A DNA stretch of 7,019 nt from Bdellovibrionales bacterium (GCA_947457605.1 CANGWP010000112.1:1-7019), one strand, 5' to 3'. Shown: positions 1 to 5,701, counted from the first letter of the stretch. The notes: generated by a model from the letters alone, not told the origin. Program-made: numbers and translations.

Positions 1-77
1 GAGTGGGTCCGGATCCTAAGATCCTCAACGCAAGCAGAATCCCAAAACGAAACTCTTTTGGATTTCTTCCGAAGCAT
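1..77 (-). CDS. Possible start of a gene leaving the left edge (partial, hypothetical)
   Basis: On the minus strand an ATG at 77 opens a frame that stays open to the window edge, giving 25 codons that begin MLRKKSKRVSFWDSACVEDL. An AGG at a proper Shine-Dalgarno distance (minus-strand text TTAGGAAAAAAATG) precedes the ATG, and this is one of the better ribosome-binding sites in the window. The peptide is too short to assign to a family. The same stretch is also open on the plus strand in two frames, so the call rests mainly on the start context. It would be divergent from the 59-codon ORF to its right. Confidence 0.3.
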   Translation of the reverse strand, partial: MLRKKSKRVSFWDSACVEDLRIRTH

Positions 78-167
78 TTTTTTCCTAAAAACCCATTTCA
101 CCGACAACTCAGGCCAGGCATGAAAATCATTTGAATTTTACTCCGATCTCCCAGACACCCTTGGCCC

Positions 168-347
168 ATGGGATTTCGGGATTACAATCATTTCGTCCAC
201 TCCCCCGATCACATGAGAATTCTTTCAAAACGGGCAAAAGAAGTAGGAATCCGGACCCAAACCGAGATCAAAGCCGACGGAGCAGTTCTGCGAGAAGGTG
301 GCGTTACTGCACTTCATTTTTTTGAGAAAATTCTAGGACACCGCTGA
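168..347 (+). CDS. Small hypothetical protein, 59 aa
   Basis: An ATG at 168 opens a 59-codon frame with a protein-like composition: MGFRDYNHFVHSP at the start, a basic helix-like stretch (RILSKRAKEVG, residues 17-27), an acidic-polar middle, and a C-terminus TALHFFEKILGHR. I do not recognise the family. No Shine-Dalgarno sequence is visible before this ATG. The frame continues upstream to a TGA at 132-134 and is open again from position 3 to that stop, so this could be the 3' part of a decayed gene. The stop lies 9 bp before a strong hairpin (357-383), as expected for a real gene end. A competing frame (131-325, TTG start) overlaps it and gives a low-complexity, Arg/Ser-rich product, which I consider spurious. 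Confidence 0.35.
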   Translation: MGFRDYNHFVHSPDHMRILSKRAKEVGIRTQTEIKADGAVLREGGVTALHFFEKILGHR

Positions 348-351
348 ACGC

Positions 352-383
352 AAAAACCCCGGAAAGATTTTCTCTTTCCGGGG
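352..383 (-). terminator. Rho-independent terminator
   Basis: A perfect 10-bp stem CCCCGGAAAG/CTTTCCGGGG (357-366 and 374-383) with a 7-nt loop is followed on the minus strand by TTTTT (352-356). The T run is on the minus-strand side, so the primary direction is leftward, ending the candidate small RNA. On the plus strand the stem is followed by CTTCT, so it may also weakly terminate the 59-codon ORF. Confidence 0.85.
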
Positions 384-528
384 CTTCTGCAAAGGGTCTA
401 ACTGATCAATCCCTCGATCAAGCGTTAAGCTTTATCCAATCCGTTGGACAGACTCGACCGCAACCACACTTAGACTACAGTTCAGTAACATGTGCCTCGT
501 CCGTGAAGCGGGTAATACCAACCGATGT
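352..528 (-). ncRNA. Candidate small structured RNA, about 175 nt, class unknown
   Basis: Reading leftward, a sigma70-type promoter (535-562) predicts a start near 528, and a strong intrinsic terminator ends the unit at about 352. The intervening sequence has no convincing ORF but several RNA-like hairpins: a UCCAA/UUGGA stem closed by a CGGA tetraloop; UGAUC/GAUCA; and a longer stem-loop combining CCGC/GCGG, CACA/UGUG and UUAC/GUAG around a UGAACU loop. Length and gene architecture resemble 6S RNA, but I could not find the long rod-like pairing of the 5' and 3' ends that defines 6S. It also lacks the SRP RNA, tmRNA and c-di-GMP riboswitch signatures I looked for. No ORF directly follows the terminator on this strand, which favours a free-standing RNA over a leader. 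Confidence 0.5.
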
Positions 529-534
529 AGTTTA

Positions 535-562
535 ATGGTAACCGAGGTTTCAGCACTGTCAA
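535..562 (-). promoter_or_regulatory. Sigma70-type promoter for the candidate small RNA
   Basis: The minus strand carries a perfect -35 TTGACA (557-562) and a -10 TACCAT (535-540, 4 of 6 matches) with a 16-bp spacer. The DNA upstream of the -35 is very A/T-rich with T and A runs (about 563-605), like an UP element. Expected transcription start is near 528. Confidence 0.55.
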
Positions 563-606
563 TAAATCGATTCAAAATAAATGAAAAAAAGATTACGAAA
601 GCAAAA

Positions 607-627
607 TCTTAGATCTAACCTCTAAGA
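607..627 (+). promoter_or_regulatory. 7-bp inverted repeat just upstream of the methyltransferase start
   Basis: TCTTAGA (607-613) and TCTAAGA (621-627) are perfect inverted arms separated by 7 nt, ending 4 nt before the ATG at 632. The repeat sits where a ribosome-binding site would be, and no good Shine-Dalgarno sequence is visible. It could be a protein-binding operator or an RNA hairpin affecting initiation; the sequence alone does not decide. Confidence 0.35.
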
Positions 628-631
628 CCTT

Positions 632-1438
632 ATGAACAAAGAGACCGCATCCCTCTGGAGAGGAAGCTCTGAACCCCTTCTAAAGGCCCTCCATATCTTG
701 ACCCGGGATGGAAAACTGAACTCGGACTCCAGACGCAAGCTAAAACAGGTCCAACACCTGGTCCAATTGATTGAACCTTACCTGCAAAGGACCCTCGCGA
801 TTCGGAGCCACCTTCACGTCACGGACTTCGGAGCCGGAAAGTCCTACCTTGGATTTTTGCTCTACGACCTGGTTCTTCGAGAAATTCCAGACGCCAAACT
901 CACCTCCATCGAACTTCGCGAGGAACTGATCCAAAAATCCATTCAACTCGCAAAAGATTCGGGCTTTGACCGAATGGAATTCATTTCCTCCTCCATTGAA
1001 AGTGCGAAACTCAAAAACCCGGTGGATGTGGTCTGCGCGCTTCACGCCTGCGATACCGCGACCGATGATGCGATACTCTTTGGAATCCGCGAAAATGCGC
1101 ATGCTTTTGCACTGGTCCCTTGCTGCCAGGCGGAAGTTTCAGCGCAACTGGATCAAATTCCAGCCCCTGAAAAATCGCCGCTCTTTCGTCACCCTCTTCA
1201 CCGACGGGAATTCGGGAGTCATCTCACGAATGTCATTCGCGGACTTTTTTTGAACTCGCTTGGCTACGCAGTTACGGTGACCGAGCTTGTGGGTCTCGAG
1301 CACTCGATGAAAAATGAGCTCATTTTAGCCGAAAAAAAATCCACCCCCGAACACCCCGAGAGCCTTAGGGCTAAAGACAGTCTTTCAAAAATCCTCACGG
1401 AATACCGGCTTCAGCCGAAGCTGTTGCGCGGGGTCTGA
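632..1438 (+). CDS. SAM-dependent methyltransferase, Methyltransf_32 (METTL25-like) type
   Basis: This 268-aa cytoplasmic protein is a class I methyltransferase. An N-terminal helical region (1-60) leads into motif I, DFGAGKSYLGF (residues 65-75), the glycine-rich SAM-binding loop. An acidic residue after the next strand follows (SIELRE, E94, expected to contact the SAM ribose). The segment ALHACDTATDDA (136-147) and a PCC motif (163-165) match the HxCGxxT...PCC pattern of the Methyltransf_32 family, which includes METTL25-like and GSTCD-like proteins. The methylated substrate is not predictable; the lack of an NPPY motif argues against a typical N6-adenine or glutamine methyltransferase. The ATG at 632 has only a weak AAGA-like site upstream. 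The gene converges on znuD with a 10-bp gap and no obvious terminator between them. Confidence 0.8.
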   Translation: MNKETASLWRGSSEPLLKALHILTRDGKLNSDSRRKLKQVQHLVQLIEPYLQRTLAIRSHLHVTDFGAGKSYLGFLLYDLVLREIPDAKLTSIELREELIQKSIQLAKDSGFDRMEFISSSIESAKLKNPVDVVCALHACDTATDDAILFGIRENAHAFALVPCCQAEVSAQLDQIPAPEKSPLFRHPLHRREFGSHLTNVIRGLFLNSLGYAVTVTELVGLEHSMKNELILAEKKSTPEHPESLRAKDSLSKILTEYRLQPKLLRGV

Positions 1439-1448
1439 TCGTCGCCTG

Positions 1449-3464
1449 CTAAATCGCGGCCTGTAATCCGACAAACACGTTCCTTCCCGGAAGCGGCGCG
1501 ATCTCCTTCACGAACGAAATATGATTTCGTGCCTCCACGTCAAAGAGGTTGTTCACACGCAGGAGTGCCCTAAAGAGGCCGAACGATGTGGTGATCGGAA
1601 CCTCACCCGAAAAATTCACGAAATTGTATCCGCGAGTCGCGCGCTCGTTTGCAGCAACCTGATTTTGCCCCTCGGTACGTTGATATTCGAGTCCTGCGGA
1701 AAAGGTTTGATTCCGGTAATTCACACCCAAAGTTCCACGAATCGGAACCATCCTGGGAAGCGCTCCACCGTTTGTGAGATCAAGCCCCCGAACCCAGTCC
1801 GCTTTGAAATCAAAATCCCAATTTCCTGAAAAAAGAACCTCTTGCAGGCGGTAGCGGTACTCAAACTCGGCTCCGAACAACCGCGCACGGACCTGGTTGA
1901 AATCATAAATTTCAAGACCGCTTCCCGCATCGGTGGTTCCAGTCGGGGAAAGCGCGATGTAGTTCCGGAAATCCTGCAAGAACATGGAGAACCGCGCCTC
2001 TTGCGCCTGATCCTTCACTTTCAGGGATGCTTCCAGGCCCACATTCTTTTCGGTACTGAAAGCGCTGTTCCCGCGCTCGAAAATTCCCGTTGCCAGGTGA
2101 GCTCCATTTGCAAAAAGCTCTTGGTAGTTTGGTGCGCGTTCGGTGTAGGTGGAGTTTAATCCCACAGTCCACGCGGGACCGGAAGCCACAGGCTCATTCA
2201 ATGCGACCTGCACCCCGAGAGATGCACTTGGCGCAAAGAACATTTTGTTTGAGCCGGCACCAAAAACATCACTGGTTTCGCTCTCCACACCCGCAGAATC
2301 AAGCCGTAAACCAAACGAAGGCTTTACCCGCCCATAGGACTCTTCCCACAATCCGAATCCTGCCAAAGAGGAGTTTTTTGTGGTGGGAAGAAAAGCTTCA
2401 TCGCCCACCGCACTCAGACGGAAATACTGGTGCTGGGCTCCAAAAACAAAGCTGCCTTTTTTGGCATCAATCCGCGATTCAACTCCTCGATTCCGGAAGA
2501 TGGTTCCCACTTCGCCATCCTCAATTTCAGCGTGCTCGTACTTCGAGAGCGCGGATTTAAATCGGATGGAATCAAGACCCAAAGTTCCACGCACCTCGCC
2601 TGCGGCATCAAGCCTCACGCGGTCCATGTCAATGATCACTGATTTCTCGGCAACCGTTCCATACTCGGACAGATATCCGGAAACGGCGGCTCCGACAAAA
2701 CCATTTTCAAAGGGTCTGCTGATCCCGATCGCAGCCTGGGATGTGCGGTTCGTACTGTTTCCGACGGTTCCAGACTCCTCTTCCTCGCCCGGGGCAAGGG
2801 GATTGGCATCCCGCTCTGCAAGAGTCCGGGCAAGCCCGGGGATGGCATAGTTTTCATTCGATCGGATCGATGCATCCACATGGAGGACAAAATCGCCCAA
2901 ATTCTGCCGCGCAACCGCGCCAAAGCTCTTTCCTTGATCGACAGAATTGTACGCGGGATTGAGGTCAAAGCGTCCGGCATCAAGTCGCGCTTCCGCGATG
3001 CGATTCGTGCGCACATTCACCACCCCGCCCACCGCACTGCTGCCGTACAAAAGCGCGGAAGGCCCACGAAGAATCTCGATGGAATCCACAAGCAAAGGAT
3101 CAATGGCAACTGCATGATCGGGGCTGGCGCTCGAGGCATCCAGCAAGCCCACTCCGTTTTCGAGCATCCGAACCCGATCTCCATCCAAGCCCCGGATCAC
3201 AGGACGGCTTGCATTGGGACCGAAGAAGGTCGCAGAGACTCCTGCCTCGCGCGAAAGCGTTTCCCCGAGCGTCGACTTCCGCTTTCGATCAAGCTCGGTA
3301 CCGCTAACTTTCGTGACGCTTGGGAGTGAATCGAAAGCAGAGCGCTTTCCTGTTTGACCAAGCACGCTGATTTCATCCACCTGAAAATCCTGCTCGGCCG
3401 AAATAGCTCTTTCCGGAGCAAAACAAAAAACCAATCCTACCAAGAATCCCTTGTTGAGTTTCAT
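1449..3464 (-). CDS. znuD: TonB-dependent outer-membrane receptor, ZnuD-like (zinc uptake)
   Basis: This 671-aa outer-membrane protein imports its ligand using energy delivered by TonB. A signal peptide (about 1-23, cleavage after AISA) precedes a TonB-box-like segment DEISVLG (30-36). The plug domain (about 45-155) contains RPVIRGLDGDRVRMLENG (87-104), SSASPDHAVAIDP (111-123) and ILRGPSALLYGSSAVGGVVN (131-150). These, and barrel motifs such as EIEDGEVGTIFRNRG (313-327), AFLPTTKNSSLAGF (357-370), ERAPNYQELFANGAHLATG (442-460) and EIAPLPGRN (654-662), are hallmarks I associate with ZnuD-type receptors. Unlike Neisseria ZnuD, I see no histidine-rich loop; an EEEE cluster lies at 227-230. An AAGG ribosome-binding site sits 8 nt before the ATG. 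It lies downstream of tonB, with a 17-bp operator-like palindrome in the gap, and the likely Zur gene is nearby. Zinc is an inference from family and context; another metal or metallophore is possible. Confidence 0.85.
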   Translation of the reverse strand: MKLNKGFLVGLVFCFAPERAISAEQDFQVDEISVLGQTGKRSAFDSLPSVTKVSGTELDRKRKSTLGETLSREAGVSATFFGPNASRPVIRGLDGDRVRMLENGVGLLDASSASPDHAVAIDPLLVDSIEILRGPSALLYGSSAVGGVVNVRTNRIAEARLDAGRFDLNPAYNSVDQGKSFGAVARQNLGDFVLHVDASIRSNENYAIPGLARTLAERDANPLAPGEEEESGTVGNSTNRTSQAAIGISRPFENGFVGAAVSGYLSEYGTVAEKSVIIDMDRVRLDAAGEVRGTLGLDSIRFKSALSKYEHAEIEDGEVGTIFRNRGVESRIDAKKGSFVFGAQHQYFRLSAVGDEAFLPTTKNSSLAGFGLWEESYGRVKPSFGLRLDSAGVESETSDVFGAGSNKMFFAPSASLGVQVALNEPVASGPAWTVGLNSTYTERAPNYQELFANGAHLATGIFERGNSAFSTEKNVGLEASLKVKDQAQEARFSMFLQDFRNYIALSPTGTTDAGSGLEIYDFNQVRARLFGAEFEYRYRLQEVLFSGNWDFDFKADWVRGLDLTNGGALPRMVPIRGTLGVNYRNQTFSAGLEYQRTEGQNQVAANERATRGYNFVNFSGEVPITTSFGLFRALLRVNNLFDVEARNHISFVKEIAPLPGRNVFVGLQAAI

Positions 3465-3483
3465 GCCGACGACCTTAATTCAA

Positions 3484-3500
3484 ATGCAAGTGACTTGCAT
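3484..3500. promoter_or_regulatory. Perfect 17-bp palindrome, candidate Zur/Fur-family operator
   Basis: ATGCAAGT-G-ACTTGCAT is a perfect 8-1-8 inverted repeat in the 44-bp gap between the tonB stop and the znuD start, centred 28 bp upstream of the znuD ATG. A 1-nt centre is too tight for an RNA hairpin and suits a dimeric DNA-binding protein. Length and symmetry resemble operators of Fur-superfamily regulators. Its placement suggests control of a znuD-specific promoter; I could not find good -35/-10 hexamers there, the best being a poor TTGATG/AATTAA pair on the minus strand. Confidence 0.6.
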
Positions 3501-3508
3501 CAAAAAAA

Positions 3509-4108
3509 TCAGCGCTCGATCTTGAAGTGGATGGGAACATGAAGAACAACGTTTTTCGATGAATTGGACTGCGGCAGTGGCGGCAGGGTGCCGATCGCAC
3601 GAACGGCATCGAGCGCTGCCTCGTTCAATACCTGAAACGCACAGGGCTTTTCAACCTCTGCCCGAATCAGGCGACCATCCGGGGCAATCTCCATCCGGAT
3701 TTGCACGAGCCCCTCTTGCTCGTTGAACTGGGCTGACTTTGGATACTTCTTTCGAGCATGAAGGCGATTCATGATTTCGGAAAGGTACCTTTGCATCTCG
3801 GAACCCGGGCTTTGACCGGCCTCCTGCGCTGAAACCTCTGTGGCGCTTTCGTTTGCCGCGGACTCATCGGAAGGGGCCGATTCATCCTCCTCCCTGACAT
3901 CGGGTTCCTGATGGGGAATCCCGATGGAGTGAACCACGGAATGGATCACCTTTTTCACTTCTTTCCCAATGCTGATGGATTCAATGGCAATGGGCGGATT
4001 TGCGGTCAGTTCCTCATGCGGATGGTACACGAGGAGGGCGATCACCAGGAAAAGGATGCCGTGGAGAAGGAGGCTTCGAGCGAAGGAGGATTTCCATTTT
4101 TTCGGCAT
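3509..4108 (-). CDS. tonB: TonB energy-transducing protein
   Basis: This 199-aa inner-membrane protein transmits proton-motive force from ExbB/ExbD to outer-membrane receptors. A short basic N-terminus (MPKKWKSSFAR) leads into one membrane anchor (about 11-28) containing H16, at a position comparable to the functional anchor histidine of E. coli TonB. The C-terminal TonB fold spans about 105-199: RYLSEIMNRLHARKKYP (107-123) with the typical YP, then the VQIRMEIAPDGRL strand pair, then EAALDAVRAIGTLPPLP. The linker is unusual: it is acidic and Ser/Glu-rich (about 68-103) instead of Pro-Glu/Pro-Lys repeats. It is followed 44 bp downstream by znuD on the same strand and is divergent from the Fur-family gene, suggesting a TonB dedicated to this receptor. 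No exbB or exbD is present. The ATG lacks a visible Shine-Dalgarno site. Confidence 0.85.
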   Translation of the reverse strand: MPKKWKSSFARSLLLHGILFLVIALLVYHPHEELTANPPIAIESISIGKEVKKVIHSVVHSIGIPHQEPDVREEDESAPSDESAANESATEVSAQEAGQSPGSEMQRYLSEIMNRLHARKKYPKSAQFNEQEGLVQIRMEIAPDGRLIRAEVEKPCAFQVLNEAALDAVRAIGTLPPLPQSNSSKNVVLHVPIHFKIER

Positions 4109-4120
4109 GAGTGAATGGAA

Positions 4121-4150
4121 ATCATGTTCATCTCGAAATTATTTTGTCAA
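4121..4150 (-). promoter_or_regulatory. Candidate tonB(-znuD) promoter
   Basis: On the minus strand a perfect -35 TTGACA (4145-4150) is followed after 18 bp by CATGAT (4121-4126; 4 of 6 matches). The predicted start, near 4114, is only a few nucleotides before the tonB ATG (4108). The -35 overlaps the -35 of the opposing promoter and abuts the 12-bp palindrome. Confidence 0.45.
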
Positions 4151-4172
4151 GAAATCGATTTCAGCGTAGAGT
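4144..4172 (+). promoter_or_regulatory. Candidate promoter of the Fur-family regulator gene
   Basis: TTGTCA (4144-4149), a 17-bp spacer and TAGAGT (4167-4172; 4 of 6 matches) form a reasonable sigma70-type promoter. The predicted start falls at about 4178-4180, on the GTG start codon at 4179, so the mRNA may be leaderless. The spacer contains the palindrome GAAATCGATTTC. Confidence 0.45.
4151..4162. promoter_or_regulatory. 12-bp perfect palindrome between divergent promoters
   Basis: GAAATCGATTTC is a perfect even palindrome inside the -35/-10 spacer of the rightward promoter and next to the leftward -35. A regulator bound here could block both promoters, fitting autoregulation. It does not share sequence with the 17-bp palindrome at 3484-3500, so a different protein or binding mode is possible. 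Confidence 0.4.
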
Positions 4173-4178
4173 GCCTCC

Positions 4179-4634
4179 GTGAAATCGCATCACAAAACAC
4201 AACCCTCCTCTCAGGATGAAATCCGTGCCGCAGGCTTGAAACTTACCCCCGCGCGACTTCATGTTTTGGAGATTCTCAAAAAAGAGCACTGCCTTCTTAC
4301 AATTGACGAAATCGTCCAGAAACTTTCGCGTTCCCCCTCGAAAACCGCAGACTGGACCACCGTGTACCGGACGCTTCTTTCCTTCGCGGACGCAGGACTC
4401 GTGACCCCGACGACTTTGGTTGATGGAGCGCTCCGGTATGAGTACTCACACCCAAGCGAGGACGATCACGCCCACCACCATCATCATGTGAGCTGCAAGA
4501 AGTGCGGGAAAATTGAGTCCATCGAGGCCTGTGAAATCGAAAAGATCCAGAAGCAGATCGAGAAGATGGGATTCCGTGAGCTAAGCCATCGATTGGAATT
4601 CACGGGCGTTTGCCCGAAATGCCGGCTATCGTAG
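4179..4634 (+). CDS. zur: Fur-family metalloregulator, probably the zinc uptake repressor Zur
   Basis: This 151-aa cytoplasmic repressor has the Fur layout: an N-terminal winged helix (KLTPARLHVLEIL, 21-33; recognition region WTTVYRTLLSFADAGLV, 59-75), a hinge, and a C-terminal dimerisation/metal domain. Metal ligands stand out: H91, H97, five histidines in a row (99-103), then CKKC (106-109), C118, and CPKC (145-148). The two CxxC pairs form the structural zinc site seen in Zur, PerR and many Fur proteins. Zur rather than Fur or PerR is inferred from the divergent ZnuD-type receptor and TonB genes and the operator-like palindromes; sequence alone cannot settle the metal. The GTG start is the only reasonable one, since the next in-frame Met is M130. 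No Shine-Dalgarno site is seen, and the transcript may be leaderless. The next gene begins 7 nt after the stop codon. Confidence 0.8.
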   Translation: MKSHHKTQPSSQDEIRAAGLKLTPARLHVLEILKKEHCLLTIDEIVQKLSRSPSKTADWTTVYRTLLSFADAGLVTPTTLVDGALRYEYSHPSEDDHAHHHHHVSCKKCGKIESIEACEIEKIQKQIEKMGFRELSHRLEFTGVCPKCRLS

Positions 4635-4640
4635 GTCCCC

Positions 4641-5273
4641 ATGATCGCAGTCATTGCCGGAGGCACGGGCCTTACGGGCTCAAAAATTCTTCAGTTGTTG
4701 GTGGAAGACCCTTTCTTTACCCGGGTGATTGCCCTGACGAGACGCCCCTTGGGCCTCCAGCACCCGAAGGTCGAAGAGCGAATCATCACGGATTTTCGAA
4801 ACATTTCGAATGTTCTTTCGATTCCGACAGGCGCGACCTTTTTTTGCGCACTCGGAACCACACTCAAGAGTGCAGGCACAAGAGCAGCCTTTCGATCAGT
4901 TGATTTTGACGCTGTGGTGCAGTTCGGGTTGCTTGCCAAAAACAGCAAAGCGAATGCTTTTCTTGGGATCTCCGCAACAGGTGCAAACCCTGACTCCCAG
5001 ATCTTTTTCAATCAAGTAAAGGGGGAAGCCGAGCAGGCACTCGGTAGCCTTGCGATTCCCTCCACCGTAATTCTGCGGCCCGGCCTCTTGATCGGGGATC
5101 GACAGGAATCAAGACCTGCAGAGCGCCTCGGAATCATCATCGCTCAAGCCATTCCCGGAAAGTGGATTCGAAGATTTGCCACCGGAGTCGATGCCCTTGC
5201 CCATAGGATGGTGACGGAGGCGAAGGCCCCATCCCCGGGGATCAAAGTGATTGAGGCCCGCGACCTTGGATAA
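4641..5273 (+). CDS. Atypical SDR / NAD(P)-binding Rossmann protein (HTATIP2/TIP30-like)
   Basis: This 210-aa protein is a compact Rossmann-fold member of the atypical short-chain dehydrogenase group. GGTGLTGS (7-14) is the dinucleotide-binding loop after strand 1, and ALTRRP (31-36) fits the strand-2 region, where the arginines suggest NADP(H). FCALGTTLKSAGT (68-80) and ISATGANPDSQIFFNQVKGE (110-129) match bacterial NAD(P)H-binding oxidoreductases related to HTATIP2. The catalytic position of the usual YxxxK motif is F123 (FNQVK, K127), so the Tyr is missing and dehydrogenase activity is doubtful. It may act as a binding or sensor protein. The AGG of its ribosome-binding site overlaps the zur stop codon, 5 nt before the ATG, so translation is probably coupled to zur. 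A link to zinc is inferred only from this position. Confidence 0.75.
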   Translation: MIAVIAGGTGLTGSKILQLLVEDPFFTRVIALTRRPLGLQHPKVEERIITDFRNISNVLSIPTGATFFCALGTTLKSAGTRAAFRSVDFDAVVQFGLLAKNSKANAFLGISATGANPDSQIFFNQVKGEAEQALGSLAIPSTVILRPGLLIGDRQESRPAERLGIIIAQAIPGKWIRRFATGVDALAHRMVTEAKAPSPGIKVIEARDLG

Positions 5274-5346
5274 AACGGGGCGCCCTGGACCCCTCATGAA
5301 GGTTTTCACTCCAGCCCTGTAATTTCTTCAAACGAATTCCAATGAA

Positions 5347-5380
5347 CTGTGGGTCAGTCTCAAATAGACCTAACCCGCAG
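5347..5380. other. Stem-loop between the zur operon and tRNA-Ser
   Basis: CTGTGGGT (5347-5354) pairs with ACCCGCAG (5373-5380) with one G-U pair; inside, GTCT (5357-5360) pairs with AGAC (5366-5369) around a CAAAT loop. No T run follows, so it is not a canonical terminator, but it could protect or end the zur-operon transcript. The rest of 5274-5451 shows no other clear feature. Confidence 0.35.
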
Positions 5381-5451
5381 GAGCGACTCAGAATTCTAGA
5401 CTCCCACCTTTGGGCATGCTACAACCAAAACACAATTTAAATCTGCTTTCC

Positions 5452-5541
5452 GGAGGGGTGTCCGAGTGGTTGAAGGAGCACGCTTGGAAAGCGTGTAAAG
5501 GGTCACACCTTTCGTGGGTTCGAATCCCATCCCCTCCTCCA
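5452..5541 (+). tRNA. tRNA-Ser(GGA)
   Basis: This is a complete class II tRNA of 90 nt including an encoded CCA. The acceptor stem is GGAGGGG/CCCCTCC (5452-5458 and 5531-5537). The anticodon stem is CACGC/GCGTG (5479-5483 and 5491-5495) around the loop TTGGAAA, with anticodon GGA at 5486-5488, which reads UCC and UCU. The long variable arm AAAGG-GTCACA-CCTTT (5497-5512) is typical of serine tRNA. The T arm is GTGGG-TTCGAAT-CCCAT (5514-5530). The discriminator base at 5538 is T (U73), whereas tRNA-Ser commonly has G73. A convincing promoter was not found; TTTAAA at 5436-5441 is a possible -10. The 3' end is duplicated and inverted in the following 290 bp. Confidence 0.95.
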
Positions 5542-5684
5542 TTCTTTTAAACCCTTTTTACATCATCTCGCTTCGGTCGCGCTCAGTACGACGTACCGCT
5601 TTGTACGACTCCTTCGCTTGCCTTGTTCGATTTCCTAAAAAGGGATTTAAAAGAATGGAGGTACGGGGTGGGTGAGAACCCACG
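5513..5684. repeat. Large inverted repeat formed by the tRNA 3' end and an inverted copy
   Basis: Left arm 5513-5559 runs from the tRNA T arm through the CCA end into its 3' flank; right arm 5637-5684 is its reverse complement. The flank part is nearly perfect: 24 nt (5536-5559) against 25 nt (5637-5661) with one inserted base. The outermost 9 bp (CGTGGGTTC/GAACCCACG) are also perfect, while the middle, corresponding to the acceptor and T stem, has diverged. The 77-bp spacer (5560-5636) has GTACGAC repeated at 5586 and 5603 and CGCTTCGGTCGCG-like palindromic text but no gene. Read-through RNA would form a very large hairpin just after the tRNA. Confidence 0.75.
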
Positions 5685-5701
5685 CGCGAGGCTAAGCCGA
5701 G

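Noticed and set aside
131..325. 64-codon plus-strand ORF with TTG start
   Set aside because: The product is rich in Arg, Ser and Pro with low-complexity character and overlaps a more protein-like frame (168-347).
511..560. tRNA-like D-arm text (GTAGTTTAATGGTA) on the plus strand
   Set aside because: No matching acceptor, anticodon stem or T arm (GGTTCGAAT-like) follows; it is better explained as the complement of the small-RNA promoter and 5' end.
740..1102. Minus-strand 120-codon ORF inside the methyltransferase gene
   Set aside because: It is the antisense of a gene with clear conserved motifs and has no recognisable domain.
1398..1451. Hairpin GCTTC-AGCC-GAAGC near the end of the methyltransferase gene as a terminator
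   Set aside because: It lies inside the coding region and has no T run on either strand.
1521..3329. Several plus-strand ORFs of 70-156 codons within znuD
   Set aside because: They are shadows of the receptor gene; compositions are Arg/Ser/Pro/His-rich and show no family features.
5274..5300. GGGG...CCCC possible terminator after the dehydrogenase-like gene
   Set aside because: The stem is only 4 bp with a 9-nt loop and no T run.
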